Below the pieces are notes generated by a model. The model made no database searches. It saw only the letters and a program-made list of their open reading frames with translations, and was not told where the DNA came from. From positions 62,001 through 126,000 of the forward strand of contig JAHDVF020000737.1 in NCBI GenBank assembly GCA_022606425.2: a stretch of 64,000 nt of DNA, written 5' to 3'. This DNA is from Lepidostoma basale (Eukaryota > Arthropoda > Insecta > Trichoptera > Lepidostomatidae). Position 1 is the first letter of the stretch; every line of letters starts with the position of its first letter. Position numbers and translations under genes: made by a program. Positions 41,871 through 52,482 of this stretch are shown here, piece after piece.

Positions 41871-42555
41871 GATTGGTCTGCAACAGGCTTCATGAAGAAG
41901 AAACATACAGAAACCCTGTTCACATCGATAAGTCGCGATCAGTTTTATTATTAATTCATTTTATTAATCCAAGAGTTTTTTTCGTGCTTAATAGTTTGTT
42001 ATCGTTTGTACATACAAAACAGCTTTTTATTTGTATAAACAAAAAGCTGTTTTCTTTCAATGACAAACACAAGCTGAATTAAGTGCCTGGCTTAAAAATA
42101 AACTCTTTGTATTTGAGCCATGACAAGAACAAAAAATATGTATAAATGCAATATTATCCGAGACCAGTCTTTTTACCTTCCTCCCCTGGAATAAATATAA
42201 TTTTTTTAAAACTGGTACTGAAAAAAACTGTTTTGTTATGCTAATATTATTATCACGATATTATGTTAAGATATTTAATAATCTTTATATTTTATTGTTA
42301 ATAGATAAAAAAAAAAAAAATTATGGAATTTGAATCCCACCTACTAAATTTATAAATAAATTTACATAAATTAAATTTATAACTCATACAAAAATGTTCA
42401 GTTTTTCCTTAAGAATTCACCACTTAAAATGGTATATATGATATCAGTTAAGTGCGATTATAAGTTTGATTCTACAAAGGTACTAAATTATCCAAACAAA
42501 ATGTTAAGTTTTTCCTCAATAATTCACCATGTATGTATACTCGTCTATACTAGTT
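41871..42555. other. A+T-rich intron sequence with a diverged 40-bp duplication
   Basis: 42386-42425 and 42490-42535 share AAAATGTT(C/A)AG and TTTTTCCT(T/C)AA and AATTCACCA. A plus-strand frame at 41873-42082 has no recognised domain and is unsupported. Confidence 0.45.
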
Positions 42556-42559
42556 AGGG

Positions 42560-42900
42560 ATGTTTATATATACTTAGGAAATTGAAAATAACTTTGTTTA
42601 ATCCACTAAATATATATTTTTTTAATTAAAAACACGACATGTTTCGGAGGATACACTTGGGAAATTGAAAATAACTTTGTTAAATCCACCAAATATTAAA
42701 AAAAAACACGACATGTTTCGGAGGATACCTCCATCTTAAGATGTAAAAATATAATAAAAACTAAACAATGAAAGACTTATATGTATTATTAATATTTATT
42801 AATTCTTACTCATAAAAAAATAATTATTTGTACTTATAATAAATTAATTTTTAAATTTGAATTATTGTATCGAATTTTAAATGCTTTTTTATATAAGTAT
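42560..42900 (-). mobile_element. PHE-2 arm with a partial tandem duplication
   Basis: The outer end (GGAAATTGAAAATAACTTTG, AATCCACTAAATAT, ACACGACATGTTTCGGAGGA) occurs twice, at 42580-42653 and 42658-42735. On the minus strand the second copy continues into stem GGAGG TAT CCTCC, GAAACATGTC, GTGT. The rest of the arm (AATATAATAAAAACTAAACA...) reaches about 42900. Confidence 0.7.
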
Positions 42901-43036
42901 TTCTTTTATAAGGATTAATTGTATCTCAATAGAGACGAAGATGAAGGTTTTTTTTGGGAACAGAATATGGTGGCCGAGGCGCTTACAGGACTTATGACCT
43001 GTCATTGGTTGGGTTGAGCGATAGCTTTATGTTTAA

Positions 43037-43799
43037 CCGTCGCGTTGCCATGTGGTCAATTGAGTTTCCACTGCCAATTTAAAGTTGATTTTCTTAAAAC
43101 CTATGGACCCTAATATTATAAAAAAAATTGTAATCCTCCATTGAAGTGTTCTCAATATTTCGTAATAAAAAAAAAGCAAAAAATTACTTCCTTCATCCCA
43201 AAAAAAAATATTTTCTAAGACTGCCCTCACCTTCATTCGTGTTAAGGTAGAATTTGTTTTGCTAATATTTACAACTTTATCAAAAGTGACAAATACTTAC
43301 TCGCTGTTTTGAACATATTATAAATTATACTTTGACCTTTTCAATAGGTACGTAATGATACCGACTGGATGAAAACGCACCACGTAACTTAATAATATCA
43401 GAACTGTGAAAATATTAACACTTTACCAAAAGGGACAAATATTAATACGTACTCGTTGTCTTGAACGTACTATACATTTTGCCTAGGTGCCTTTATCTTC
43501 GCCCCGCGTGCAGACAAGTTTCGACCCGACTTTTAGTCGATTTTTAGTCGCCCGTATGTTATGACGCATTACATATCAGAAATCGCATGGTTCCAGAAAA
43601 AAATTAATAATGATATGTTTTTCAAATAATCCATGTATGTTATAGATATCGATCTATTCCTAATGAAATTCCCTACAAGATGACATAAATTAAATTTTGA
43701 TTCATCTAGTCATATGCTTGATATTTAGATAAAGTTAGCGGTAAACTGAACTTACCACATGGGAGCAAGCGTTTTGTTTTGAACACGGTACGTTAAGGG
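43037..43799. mobile_element. 763-bp TTAA-flanked (piggyBac-type) non-autonomous element
   Basis: TTAA lies at 43033-43036 and 43800-43803, exactly where uninterrupted Sat520 units have one TTAA. The ends read CCGTCGCG at the left and, reversed, CCCTTAACG at the right, and the subterminal CCATGTGGT is inverted (43048-43056, 43753-43761). Two internal direct repeats (about 43262-43330 and 43405-43480) carry ACTCGxTGTxTTGAAC. No transposase frame is present. Confidence 0.75.
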
Positions 43800-43989
43800 T
43801 TAACAACATTCCCCATTCCGCCTTTTCTTATAACCACCACGTCTGACAAATTTTTGGAACTTGTATATATGCTAGAATCCCACACTTATCTTTACATTTT
43901 TATGTTCACTCTTCACTAGCGTCATCTATTAAGATTGGGAAGCATTAAGCAGAAAATCTTTATTAATGTAAGCGCCTCGGCCACCATAT

Positions 43990-44127
43990 CGTCGCCTAGG
44001 GCCTAGGAGACTCAAATAAGTGCAAGGCCTCCACCAAGTCAAACCATAAACAATATCAAAGGAACATTACGGCTTGTTATATTGTCAAGATGGCACTAGT
44101 TTATCTCACTATTGCTCTGGGGCGACG
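43990..44127. mobile_element. 138-bp MITE with ATAT flanks
   Basis: The ends are CGTCGCC and GGCGACG. ATAT at 43986-43989 and 44128-44131 corresponds to one ATAT in uninterrupted units, suggesting a 4-bp target-site duplication. No ORF is present and the superfamily is unknown. Confidence 0.7.
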
Positions 44128-44264
44128 ATATTCTGTTCCCAAAAAAAAAACAATATACATCTTCGTCGCTATTGAAATACAATAAATCCTTATAAACTTA
44201 TAATTTATCCGCAATGGGTAAAATCCATTATTTGTATACATGCAAAATGTTAAGTATTTCTTTG

Positions 44265-44340
44265 TTTAGTTTTTATTATATTTTTACACCTGAAGATGGA
44301 GGTATCCTCCGAAACATGTTTTTTTTATATTTGGTGGATT
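44265..44340 (+). mobile_element. PHE-2 fragment with intact stem II
   Basis: The plus strand at 44289-44325 reads CACCTGAAGAT, GGAGG TAT CCTCC, GAAACATGT. The terminal C is replaced by a T run. ATTTGGTGGATT follows, where LINE-D is inserted. Confidence 0.65.
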
Positions 44341-44900
44341 CATCATCATCATCATCATCCTAGGCCTCTCCCAAAGCCCGCCACCGCCCCCTATCCATTG
44401 CCGCTCCCATCCATCCATGTCCAGCAATCCTCTTCAGATCGTCGGTCCAGCGGGCAGGGGGACGTTCAACTCTACGGAATCCTGTACGCGGTCTCCACTC
44501 CAGAACCCGTCTTCCCCATCGGTTGTCGGTTCTCCGACAGATATGACTAGCCCACCGCCACTTCAGTCCGCTTATCCGTAGAGCCACCTCAGTGACCTTG
44601 GTTTGTTGTCGAATAAATTCGTTTCTAAATCTGTCCCTCAAGGTTATTCCAAGCATGGCTCCTTCCATGGCGCGCTGGGCAACCTTGAATCTGTAGACTA
44701 GACCTTTTGTCAATGTCCACGTCTCGGCTCCGTACGTCATGACTGGCAAAAGGCACTGGTTGAAGACTTTAGTCTTGAGGCATTGTGGCATTTTGGAAGT
44801 GAAAACATGACGTAATTTCCCAAAGGCCGCCCAACCCAACTGAATTCTTCGGTCGGCTTCTTTCTCGAAATTGTTTCGTCCTAATTGTAAGATGGATTAA
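44341..44900 (-). pseudogene. LINE-D (BovB-like RTE) C-terminus, 159-aa open frame
   Basis: The frame 44839-44360 reads WAAFGKLRHVFTSKMPQCLK, VFNQCLLPVMTYGAETWTLT, RAMEGAMLGITLRDRFRNEF, WRWASHICRRTDNRWGRRVL, GFRRVERPPARWTDDLKRIA and GRWRALGEA. It is the C-terminal region after the RT in a BovB-type RTE element common in insects. An (ATG)n tail, seen as (CAT)6 at 44341-44358, follows directly with almost no 3' UTR. Upstream the frame can be followed weakly to about 44880 (a KEADRR-like block). The copy is 5'-truncated; the Met at 44839 is internal. Confidence 0.85.
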
Positions 44901-45362
44901 TCAAAGCTATTTTCAATTCCCTACGTATTTTACTATTGGTTTTCAGTGTTCGATAAGGATGTTTATATGTATAGTATGATTCCATAAATGTGCGTTCCAT
45001 AAACATGAAATTGTATACCTTTTTTTATAAACATATTATCTTCCCACACGCGGGTTTATTCAGATGCTATCCTTATTCATGGAATTATATGTGTAAAATG
45101 AAGAGGAAAATACATAAAAAATAACTACTTTATTAATTCATTGAAAATAAAGCCACATTTTTTTAGAATTCTGCGCCTATGATGATGTCATCAGGATAGG
45201 ACACTATGGTATATGGTTTTCGGTGTTTTAAGTTTTGTTTTATTCTCCTAGATAAGTATGATTTTTTAAGGTTTACTTATAATTGCATATTAATATTTTA
45301 AAATATTAAATTTGTGATATAAATACTTCTATATTTAAATAAATTAAAATTGATATATTACT

Positions 45363-45905
45363 TTATTTTGTTGTGATGTTCCAATTCCTATGGCCATACA
45401 ACTCTTGAAGAGTTTTAGCTTCCTTGATGATTTTTCCCCATGCTCCTCGATCCTGCGCCTTTTGCTCCCAGGATTCCGATTCACCCAACCTAGCCAGGTC
45501 AACCAAAACATTGTCCATTAGGTGCTGTCTAGGCCTTCCTAGAGGTCTAACTCCAGTCGGTCTAGACGCGTACCGGGTCTTGATTGCTCTGGTCTCTTCG
45601 ACTCGGCATACTTGCCCAATCCATTCTAGGCGACCGGCTCTCACGGTGCTCGTTATAAGGGGCTGCTGGGTCATCGTACGGATCTATTGGTTGGTCCTAT
45701 GCCTCCAAGTTCCCGCTGCAACACCGGGTCTGGGTCCCAGGATCATTCTAAGTATCCTATTCTCAAACCAGTAGATTCTTTGTTGTTCTTTTAGAGTCAT
45801 TGTACATAACTCAAAACCATATTTCACCACTGGCTTGATGATGGTGTTATAAATACGAAGCTTGGTGTTTCTGGATAGAAGCTTGGACTTTATGATTTTG
45901 TTGTG
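45363..45905 (-). pseudogene. RTE-type LINE C-terminus with one in-frame stop
   Basis: One minus phase runs SKLLSRNTKLRIYNTIIKPV (from 45900), VKYGFELCTMTLKEQQRIYW, FENRILRMILGPRPG, a stop near 45687, then LITSTVRAGRLEWIGQVCRV, PLGRPRQHLMDNVLVDLARL and WGKIIKEAKTLQELYGH, ending at 45363. The final AKTLQxL block is the hallmark of a widespread arthropod RTE-type endonuclease/reverse-transcriptase family. Only one nonsense codon separates the two halves. No clear tandem tail was found. It is distinct from LINE-A to LINE-D. Confidence 0.82.
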
Positions 45906-46074
45906 ATATATTAATATATTTTGTTTCGAATTTTAGAATGTTGCAATTTGAGTATTTTTTACATGATTTTAATACACAACTTTGAACTTAGTTTTTTAAA
46001 ATTATTTGAATGTTTTCATCTACTTGTATTATTTCATCCTTTTTATACGAAGCACTCACTTTGTGGTTAGACAT

Positions 46075-46312
46075 TTCAAACTTATAGATATAAAATAATA
46101 AAAACACTTTATATTTAACCACGATATGGTTTGATAATTGATGCCAACTAATTTTGCTTGGACCCAAGCTTTATCAGGGCAGTATAATAACTATAATAAC
46201 TACCTGATGAAGCTTGAGTCCAAGCGAAACTAGACTGGCATCAATTATAATAAGAATAATTATACCGTGGTAAAATACAAAGTGTTTTATTATTTTATAT
46301 CAATACTTGTAA
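46075..46312. mobile_element. PHE-4 palindromic element, best copy
   Basis: Arms 46078-46185 and 46200-46312 are inverted (ATAAAATAATAAAAACACTT and its complement at the ends). The right core at 46203-46230 reads CTGATGA, A, GCTTG AGTC CAAGC, GAAACTAG; the left core, reversed, reads CTGATAA, A, GCTTG GGTC CAAGC. The stem-III segment is close to the self-complementary ACTAGT. Confidence 0.75.
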
Positions 46313-47670
46313 AAATTAAAATTAAAAATCAGTAGTAAAAAATGCCTCTCTGACCTTTTTGTTAATTTGTTTCAATTTAATAAAAAAATAATCCTGTTTT
46401 TTTTATATCAACATAACCAAAATATCCAAAAAGGCAATAGTCGTTTTTAATTTGGTCGATACAAGAATAGCACCGTTATGCATTGCCATCTTAACTTTTA
46501 TTTGAAGACGTTTTATTAACGTTGAGAGGAGCGATATATACTCGTACTGATACGTTTTACACAGAATTACGTTATATTTGTCAATTAATTACGATAAAGT
46601 ATAGACATAAATTTTAAAAAGGTTTCTAACCTTTCACATATGAAAAACCTAAACATCTTTTTTTCAATAACATTTGCTATTCTGTAGAAGTATACAATGA
46701 GGATAAACTCAAAAGGAAACCATTTTTTCTTATTATCAAATATCACGCCCAATAAATCATAAAGTTTTTGGCTTTTAATATTTTTTACTTTTTAGTCATC
46801 CGATAGACACGAGTGTTAAAACGTTATTTTTCCTCTTATAATTTATTGAAAATATTGAATAGGCAATATTTCACCAATTCAATACTCAAATACAAGAGGA
46901 AAACAGCAAATAAAATGTTATTGTAATTATATGATTTATCAAATGATTTCCGAGATAAGTTTTATGGAACTAAATAGTTATATTAATCAAATACATCTAT
47001 ATACCTGACTCTTTTTATACGATAATTAAGTTCTACGATCTACATATGTTTAAAGGGGAAGACTAATTGGAAAGCTAGAGATAGGAATATTTAAACAAAT
47101 GAATACTTATTCAAGAAATAAATCAAAAGCAGCTTAAAATTTTTATAATTGTAATTTAAAATTATTAATCAAAAGATTTCCGAGAAAAATTCTATGTAGC
47201 CAAATAGTTATAATAGCTTTGTACTGTATATAATAAAGAGTTAAAAAATATATATATTAATTAAGTACATCTACGAGTGTATACCTTAACCTCTTTTTAC
47301 ACGAGTTCGTAAAAATCCGTGTAAAAAGGATTTTAAAAAAATCTGCTATCTAATTATAAAAGTAAAGAATAGTTCGAAATCTAGAGATAGAACAAAAAAA
47401 ATGTTAACTACATATTAAAAACATAATATTTTGATTTAAATTTCACTTAGAACACACATAGAAACCGGAAACGTTTAATGTTCCAGGTTAATTTTTTGGC
47501 CAGCATTAATTCATTTGTCGGCCACAACTGTCAAATATGAAAAGGACAAGTGACGGCCAAATCAAAATGTCAGCCAAACAGAAAGGAAACAAAAAAACGG
47601 ACCCTACATTACTAATTAAATATTGAATTATAGAAAATTATATTACATTTTTTTAATATTCTCTAGTAGA
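46313..47670. repeat. A+T-rich stretch with a diverged tandem duplication
   Basis: 46930-47100 and 47165-47395 are diverged direct copies sharing GATTTCCGAGA, AAATAGTTATA, ACATCTA, CTCTTTTTA and CTAGAGATAG in the same order. No coding content was found in the rest. Confidence 0.6.
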
Positions 47671-47674
47671 ATAG

Positions 47675-48035
47675 TTCTTCTTCTTCCTCAGCCTTTTCCC
47701 GTTCACTCCTAGACAAAAGCCTCCTCCATTCGCTTCCATGTCAGTCTGTCCCGTGCAGACTGCATCCAGGTTATTCCCACGTGTCTGTTCAGATCATCCT
47801 TCCACCGTAGTTGCGGTCACCCTGCACTTCTTTGCCATCCACGGTCTCCAAGTCAGCAGTCTTCTTGTCCACTTTTCATCTGAGCTTTTGGCTACGTGAC
47901 CTGCTCATTGCCATTTTAGAGTCGCCGCCCGGTGGATGATATCAGTGATCTTTGTTTTTTCTCTCACCGTATCGTTTCTGACTCTGTCTCTTAGGCTTAT
48001 TCCTAACATATCTCTTCCCATTTTCTCAGAATTTT
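47675..48035 (-). pseudogene. RTE-type LINE C-terminal relic
   Basis: On the minus strand a broken frame reads MGRDMLGISLRDRVRNDTVR (48020-47960), KTKITDII, ATLKWQ, stop, AGHVAKSSDEKW, then further decayed WRPW and WxE blocks, ending in a reversed (GAAGAA) tail at 47676-47687. The GISLRDRVRN and TDIxxRxxxLKW motifs are those of LINE-D-like RTE C-termini. At least one stop and several indels are present. Confidence 0.7.
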
Positions 48036-48394
48036 AATGAATTTTCAAGCGTAAAATGAAAATGTATAAAAACTAAATATTTTATTTAAATATATTTATT
48101 GACCTACCTACATGTTCTAAAAATAGTATTATTATTATTACATACTTTGATATTTTGAATTGACATATTTCGCTTCGTTGTCTGTTTATTCAATCGGTGG
48201 GGTAACATAAACGTATGCACAACAAAAATACCAAAATCTTTGGCAGGCGAAAATACCACTTGTATTTAATATAATATAATAAAACTTCTAGAAATGGATA
48301 TTTATTTATATTAAACGAATTAAATTAATTCTAATTCTTCAAGTTTTCTATTTAGAGTTTTTCATCGTTGATCAGGAAACATTTGAAAAATATA

Positions 48395-48840
48395 TTTTTT
48401 TATTTATTTTTGTACAATTTTATATAAAAACTTGGTATTCCTTACATTAAACAATTGTTATGAAGCCTTATAATACATTTTCTCTTTTTCTTTTTTTATA
48501 TATTCTTTATACAATAATATGTACTTTATACAACACTAACATTAAAAAAAATTACATATCAGACATGTTTCAGACAACCAGTCCTTCTTCACAGGTACAT
48601 ATTTAAAATATTATAAAATTGTTTACAAATTATATGGGATCAGTTTTGATCATATAATATTTGTAAACAATTTTATAATATTTTAAGTATGTATCTTTAT
48701 AATGTATGAAGAAGGATTGGTTGTCCGAAACATGTCTGATATGTAATTTTTTTTTAATGTTAGTGTTGTATTTACAAAGTATATAAAAAAGAAAAAGAAA
48801 AATAAAGCATGTACAATACAAAGTATGACGAACATAGAAG
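48395..48840. mobile_element. PHE-5 palindromic element, about 430 bp
   Basis: Left arm 48480-48630 and right arm 48650-48800 are near-perfect inverted copies, with GTTTACAAAT / ATTTGTAAAC around a short centre. Both arms carry a core: right arm 48708-48745 reads GAAGA, A, GGATTGGTTGTCC, GAAACATGTC; left arm, reversed, reads CTGTGAAGAAGGAC...GTCTGAAACATGTC. No ORF is present; the 63-aa minus frame is incidental. Confidence 0.78.
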
Positions 48841-49470
48841 AAATTCCTTATTACACATTTCAGAAAAAATATTTTATTGTTTTTATTGTTGATTTTTTCA
48901 TACTTTATTATGTAACAGTAAGACTACAGTGTTATTTTTAATATTTTTTCGGTTAATATCTTATTTTCAACGAGTTTATATCCAAATCAATAAAGTTATC
49001 TTTTGTTTGATATCCTAAACACAAAACCGCTCAAAATTATCATTCAAAATACCAATGTTACATTACTGTTATTCAGACACATATTTTCCTTATTACCTAG
49101 TTCCGTAATATCGCATATATCTACGCGCCATATTTTTATAGTTCAAAAGAAGATAAAAATATTTTCGCAAATCTTATACCATTTATTACATCATAAAAGT
49201 CTTTCCAGAATACAATTTATTAAAGTGCTAAAATAAATCTTACGTGGTTTTAACAGGGCTTTAAAAATAACGAAACACATTAATTTTGCATGATACGCAA
49301 TACTTACATTAAAAAAAATTATATTCGGACATATTTTTTAGAAATATCCATATATTTCAAATTTGATTCTTTCATCTCTATTTATTCAGTATGATAAGGA
49401 GGTAATTTAATTAATCCAACATTTAGAGAATATTTATAATTGTCCAAAACAGTCAATAGCATTAGCATAG
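48841..49470. other. A+T-rich non-coding stretch
   Basis: A 77-codon plus frame at 49003 has no recognised features. Nothing else was seen. Confidence 0.4.
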
Positions 49471-49473
49471 ATA

Positions 49474-50208
49474 TATGGGTGGTTCAGAATATTAATGGAT
49501 CAAGTCCATCGATCCTGATTCTGAGATAATTAGACCTAGAGTTGAAAGACTTTTGTAAAATCCACGGATGTTTTCACTGCAAACACTTAATTTGTTTTGA
49601 TAGTACATGAATCAATTTAAATAAATCGACAAAAAATAAGATACACACAGGCTTTATTAATATTAAAAGTTCAAATAAAAGAAAATAAAATGGACATGAT
49701 TCACTATTATTCTAAAAAATTTCCTAAAATAGAGCAACATTAAAATACAACATTAATCGTAAATAGCTTCATCGTTTTCAAAACCTTCCTCATTTTGGTC
49801 ATGATAACTTGGTTCTGACTTCCCGGGTTTCATTTGTCACTGAATTTAAACTTGTTTTCTTCAATCACCTGTATAAACGCCCAACACTAATTTGTAAAGT
49901 CTCATGCACTGGACGAACTAAAGTCTTCACCTGAACTCATTTTTAGCATATACAGTCAAAATAATATACGTCTGATGGTGAACGAGCTGTTAAATTGGCC
50001 ATGATTCACTAATATTCTGAAAGGTTTCAAATTTTGATATCTAATCAATCGTTTTATTGTCATTTATGGAGAAAATTTAAAAGCTACTATTCTGTTATTA
50101 ACACACAACATTGAAATCTGTTTTATCTACCTGTAGAAACATTAAACTCCAAATCTAATATATATATAAAATTTGGACTTGATCCATTAATATTCTGACC
50201 CACCCATA
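49474..50208. mobile_element. 735-bp Tc1/mariner-type non-autonomous element
   Basis: Inverted ends TATGGGTGG(G)TCAGAATA, continuing through TTAATGGATCAAGTCCA, lie at 49474-49510 and 50167-50208. TA flanks at 49472-49473 and 50209-50210 suit a TA target. A subterminal CATGATTCACTA(A/T)TATTCT is repeated at 49695 and 50001 in direct orientation. No transposase motif was recognised in the interior. Confidence 0.75.
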
Positions 50209-50284
50209 TATCTGTTAACCCTTCTGCATAAATAATTCCCGTGGGGAGAGCGAGATCAACTAAATTTTGGTATAATCGTAAAAT

Positions 50285-50440
50285 GAATGCCTGATGATGC
50301 CAACATCGGTTACCGAAACAGCAGACATGACGATTTTACAGAAATAAGATAAAAATAAATTTGATATTAAAACAGTATCAAGTTAAACAGTTAATATTAT
50401 TGAAGTATCATAGTGTTTCTGAGAAAACCATGTTTTTTTT
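50285..50440 (+). mobile_element. PHE-1-like single arm
   Basis: 50291-50335 reads CTGATGATGCCAACATCGG, TTACCGAAACAGCAGACATG. The arm continues to TATCATAGTGTTTCTGAGAA, matching the PHE-1 outer end. Stem II is partly decayed. Confidence 0.6.
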
Positions 50441-50960
50441 GTTTTATCACCAAATAATTTTTTTAACTCTACAGATCGGCTTCATGACGAGAATCCTCTT
50501 GTTAACAAAACTATCTAAAGAAAGAGCAGAGTATATTTGTATTTCTCCAACGCTACTACCCTTGGTGGGTCTCAGCTTCCTCCAAGAAACGAATTTCTTG
50601 AGTTGTTCGTAAAGTTAGTTGTATTACGAGGCTAGGTGGTTGGCCTAACGCCCAACCCTTTTACTAGGAGGACCAGGGTTTTTCTGAAGGGCTGTTATTT
50701 CCGTTAGCTGGGGGTGACCGGTTTTGTGGCGCCTAAAATCGCCATTCGCCCTTTCTCTGTGCTGTGGCACATCATACGAGTACGTTCAATAAGCCACACC
50801 CAGGGTTTGCGGGATCATAAAGATCACACGTGGACGCCAGAGAGTCGGACTAGATGGTAGTGTTGCTGATGTTATGCAACTATGGCGTTTCATGGCTGTG
50901 GGTTTTCACAGTGGAGTATATAACTATTAATAAACATATTTATTGTATTGAAAGCTATGA
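50441..50960. other. G+C-richer stretch of unknown nature
   Basis: From about 50470 to 50900 composition is more even than its surroundings. TTTTTTTAACTCTACAG at 50459 resembles a splice acceptor but no domain follows. The plus frame to 50612 reads through without recognisable similarity. It may be an unrecognised transposon fragment. Confidence 0.35.
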
Positions 50961-50984
50961 CATTAAGACTGTGGAATCCCACAA

Positions 50985-51372
50985 TAATACACTTTGGAAA
51001 TTGAAAATAGCTCCAAAAAATATTTAAAAAACACGGCATGCTTCGAAGGATACCTCCATCTTCATTTTATTATAACGTATAATTATTGTTTATAATTTTT
51101 TAAGAACTAATGTTCTTACTGATAAAAAATAATTATTAGTACTTATAGCAATTAGCGCAGGTTAATTTTTTAAATTTAAATGTATTGTTCCTTTGTATTG
51201 TATCTAATTTTAAATGCGTTTTTTTATAATAGTTTTTCTTTGTTTAGTTTCAAGTATATATTTGCTCCTGAAGATGTCAGTATCCTCTGAAATATGTCGT
51301 GTTTTTTAATATTTTGTGGATTATAAACGAATTTATTTTCAATTTCCGAAGTGCATATTTATTGTGTCTTGA
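50985..51372. mobile_element. PHE-2 palindromic element
   Basis: The left arm starts ACACTTTGGAAATTGAAAAT and carries a decayed reversed core (CACGGCATGCTTCGAAGGAT). The right arm at 51268-51370 reads TCCTGAAGATG, TCAGTATCCTCTGAAATATG, TCGTGTTTTTTAATATTTTG and ends CAATTTCCGAAGTG, complementary to the left end. Confidence 0.7.
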
Positions 51373-51399
51373 ACAATGACATAAAGAAAATTGAAAAAA

Positions 51400-51700
51400 T
51401 AATCAATACGAATGAAAACGTTTTCTAGAAGTTTTGTTATATTATATGTGAACGACATGTTTCACCTGTCTAAGGCAATATGACATGTAAATATTATCAA
51501 CATTTCATTCACGTAAAATATAATAAAACTTCTAAAAAAACTTTCTGATTCGTATAAATTATTTATAAATATCTGAAAGCAGTGTTAAAAATAAATATTT
51601 ATTGTTTCATTCAAATACAATATGTACATCTATGCAAGCAAATGAACTTGCATTGTAACAAAGCAAGTCACTGTAAAATATAATAAAACTATTTAGGAAA
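51400..51700. mobile_element. PHE-3 palindromic element plus a partial arm
   Basis: 51405-51555 has inverted arms (ACGAATGAAAACG, TAGAAGTTTTGTTATATTAT and mirror) with GACATGTTTCACCTG near the centre. 51668-51690 repeats AAAATATAATAAAACTA from an arm end. Confidence 0.6.
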
Positions 51701-52480
51701 AAAATGATTTTATAAAAATATTTAATATTAAATACGAAATTTATATCATTTTCAATAAACAATCAATGGTATAATATCAAAATTTTTGTAGCACGAGACT
51801 CTTGCATTTAGTAATAATTTGAAAGAAATGTGATTTTAATGACGTGTTCGTACATACAAACATCTAAATTACCGTGTAACCATTGTATCCAATAATGCTA
51901 ATCAGAAAACTGTATTTGGTTTCAGCTGTCATTGCACTTTTGCACCAAGAGTCATTAAGAATCAATCAGTTCGTCATTATGTCGGTAAATAATCAATATA
52001 GTAGCAATGCCCCTAACCCCGAAAATAAACATTCAATTCTACAGAGGTTGTCCTTCGTGAACTTTTTTTTTACAAACATGTAATATTTCATTGTATTCCC
52101 ATGAGTAGATTACTCATCATGGAACAAAGTAATGATATACTGTAAATACATAGGTATACAGTAATTACACACCATTCAGAGAGTATTGAAAATATAGACC
52201 CAAAACTAAAACGACAAACAACATTTCAATATCTGATTACCTTTTTATCAATGTAATAAAGAGAGAGAAAAACCTAGTTTTGAGAGACGAACAAACATAT
52301 TATCAAAGTGAATTAAATTAATTTTAATCACAATATCATAAAAAATCATATATTTTATACCTATATATTTTACACGATTGCAGAAGGTATGAAGTACAAT
52401 ATAAAAACACAAAATCGAATATATGTTAAGAAAGTTAATTTCAGTAATTTCTTACATCGCTATTTCTAACAACAATAACA
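51701..52480. other. A+T-rich non-coding stretch
   Basis: No feature could be supported. Confidence 0.4.
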
Positions 52481-52482
52481 AC

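Larger units (their letters stand above)
42905..44262. repeat. Sat520 unit containing two nested DNA elements
   Basis: Unit sequence is found at 42917-43032, 43804-43989 and 44132-44262: TTGTATCTCAATAGAGACGA, GACTTATGACCTGTCATTGG, then AACATTCCCCATTCCGCC, ACTAGCGTCATCTATTAAG, then reversed unit sequence and GGGTAAAATCC. Removing 43037-43799 and 43990-44127 restores continuous unit sequence. Confidence 0.8.

Noticed and set aside
41873..42082. 69-codon plus frame close to the ABCG exon as the next exon
   Set aside because: The sequence has no ABC-transporter similarity, and its first part overlaps the SINE edge.
43033..43803. Autonomous piggyBac
   Set aside because: The TTAA flanks fit, but no transposase frame is present in the 763 bp.
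50459..50612. Possible ABCG exon after a splice-acceptor-like TTTAACTCTACAG
   Set aside because: The translation in all phases lacks ABCG features and no donor or conserved motif follows.
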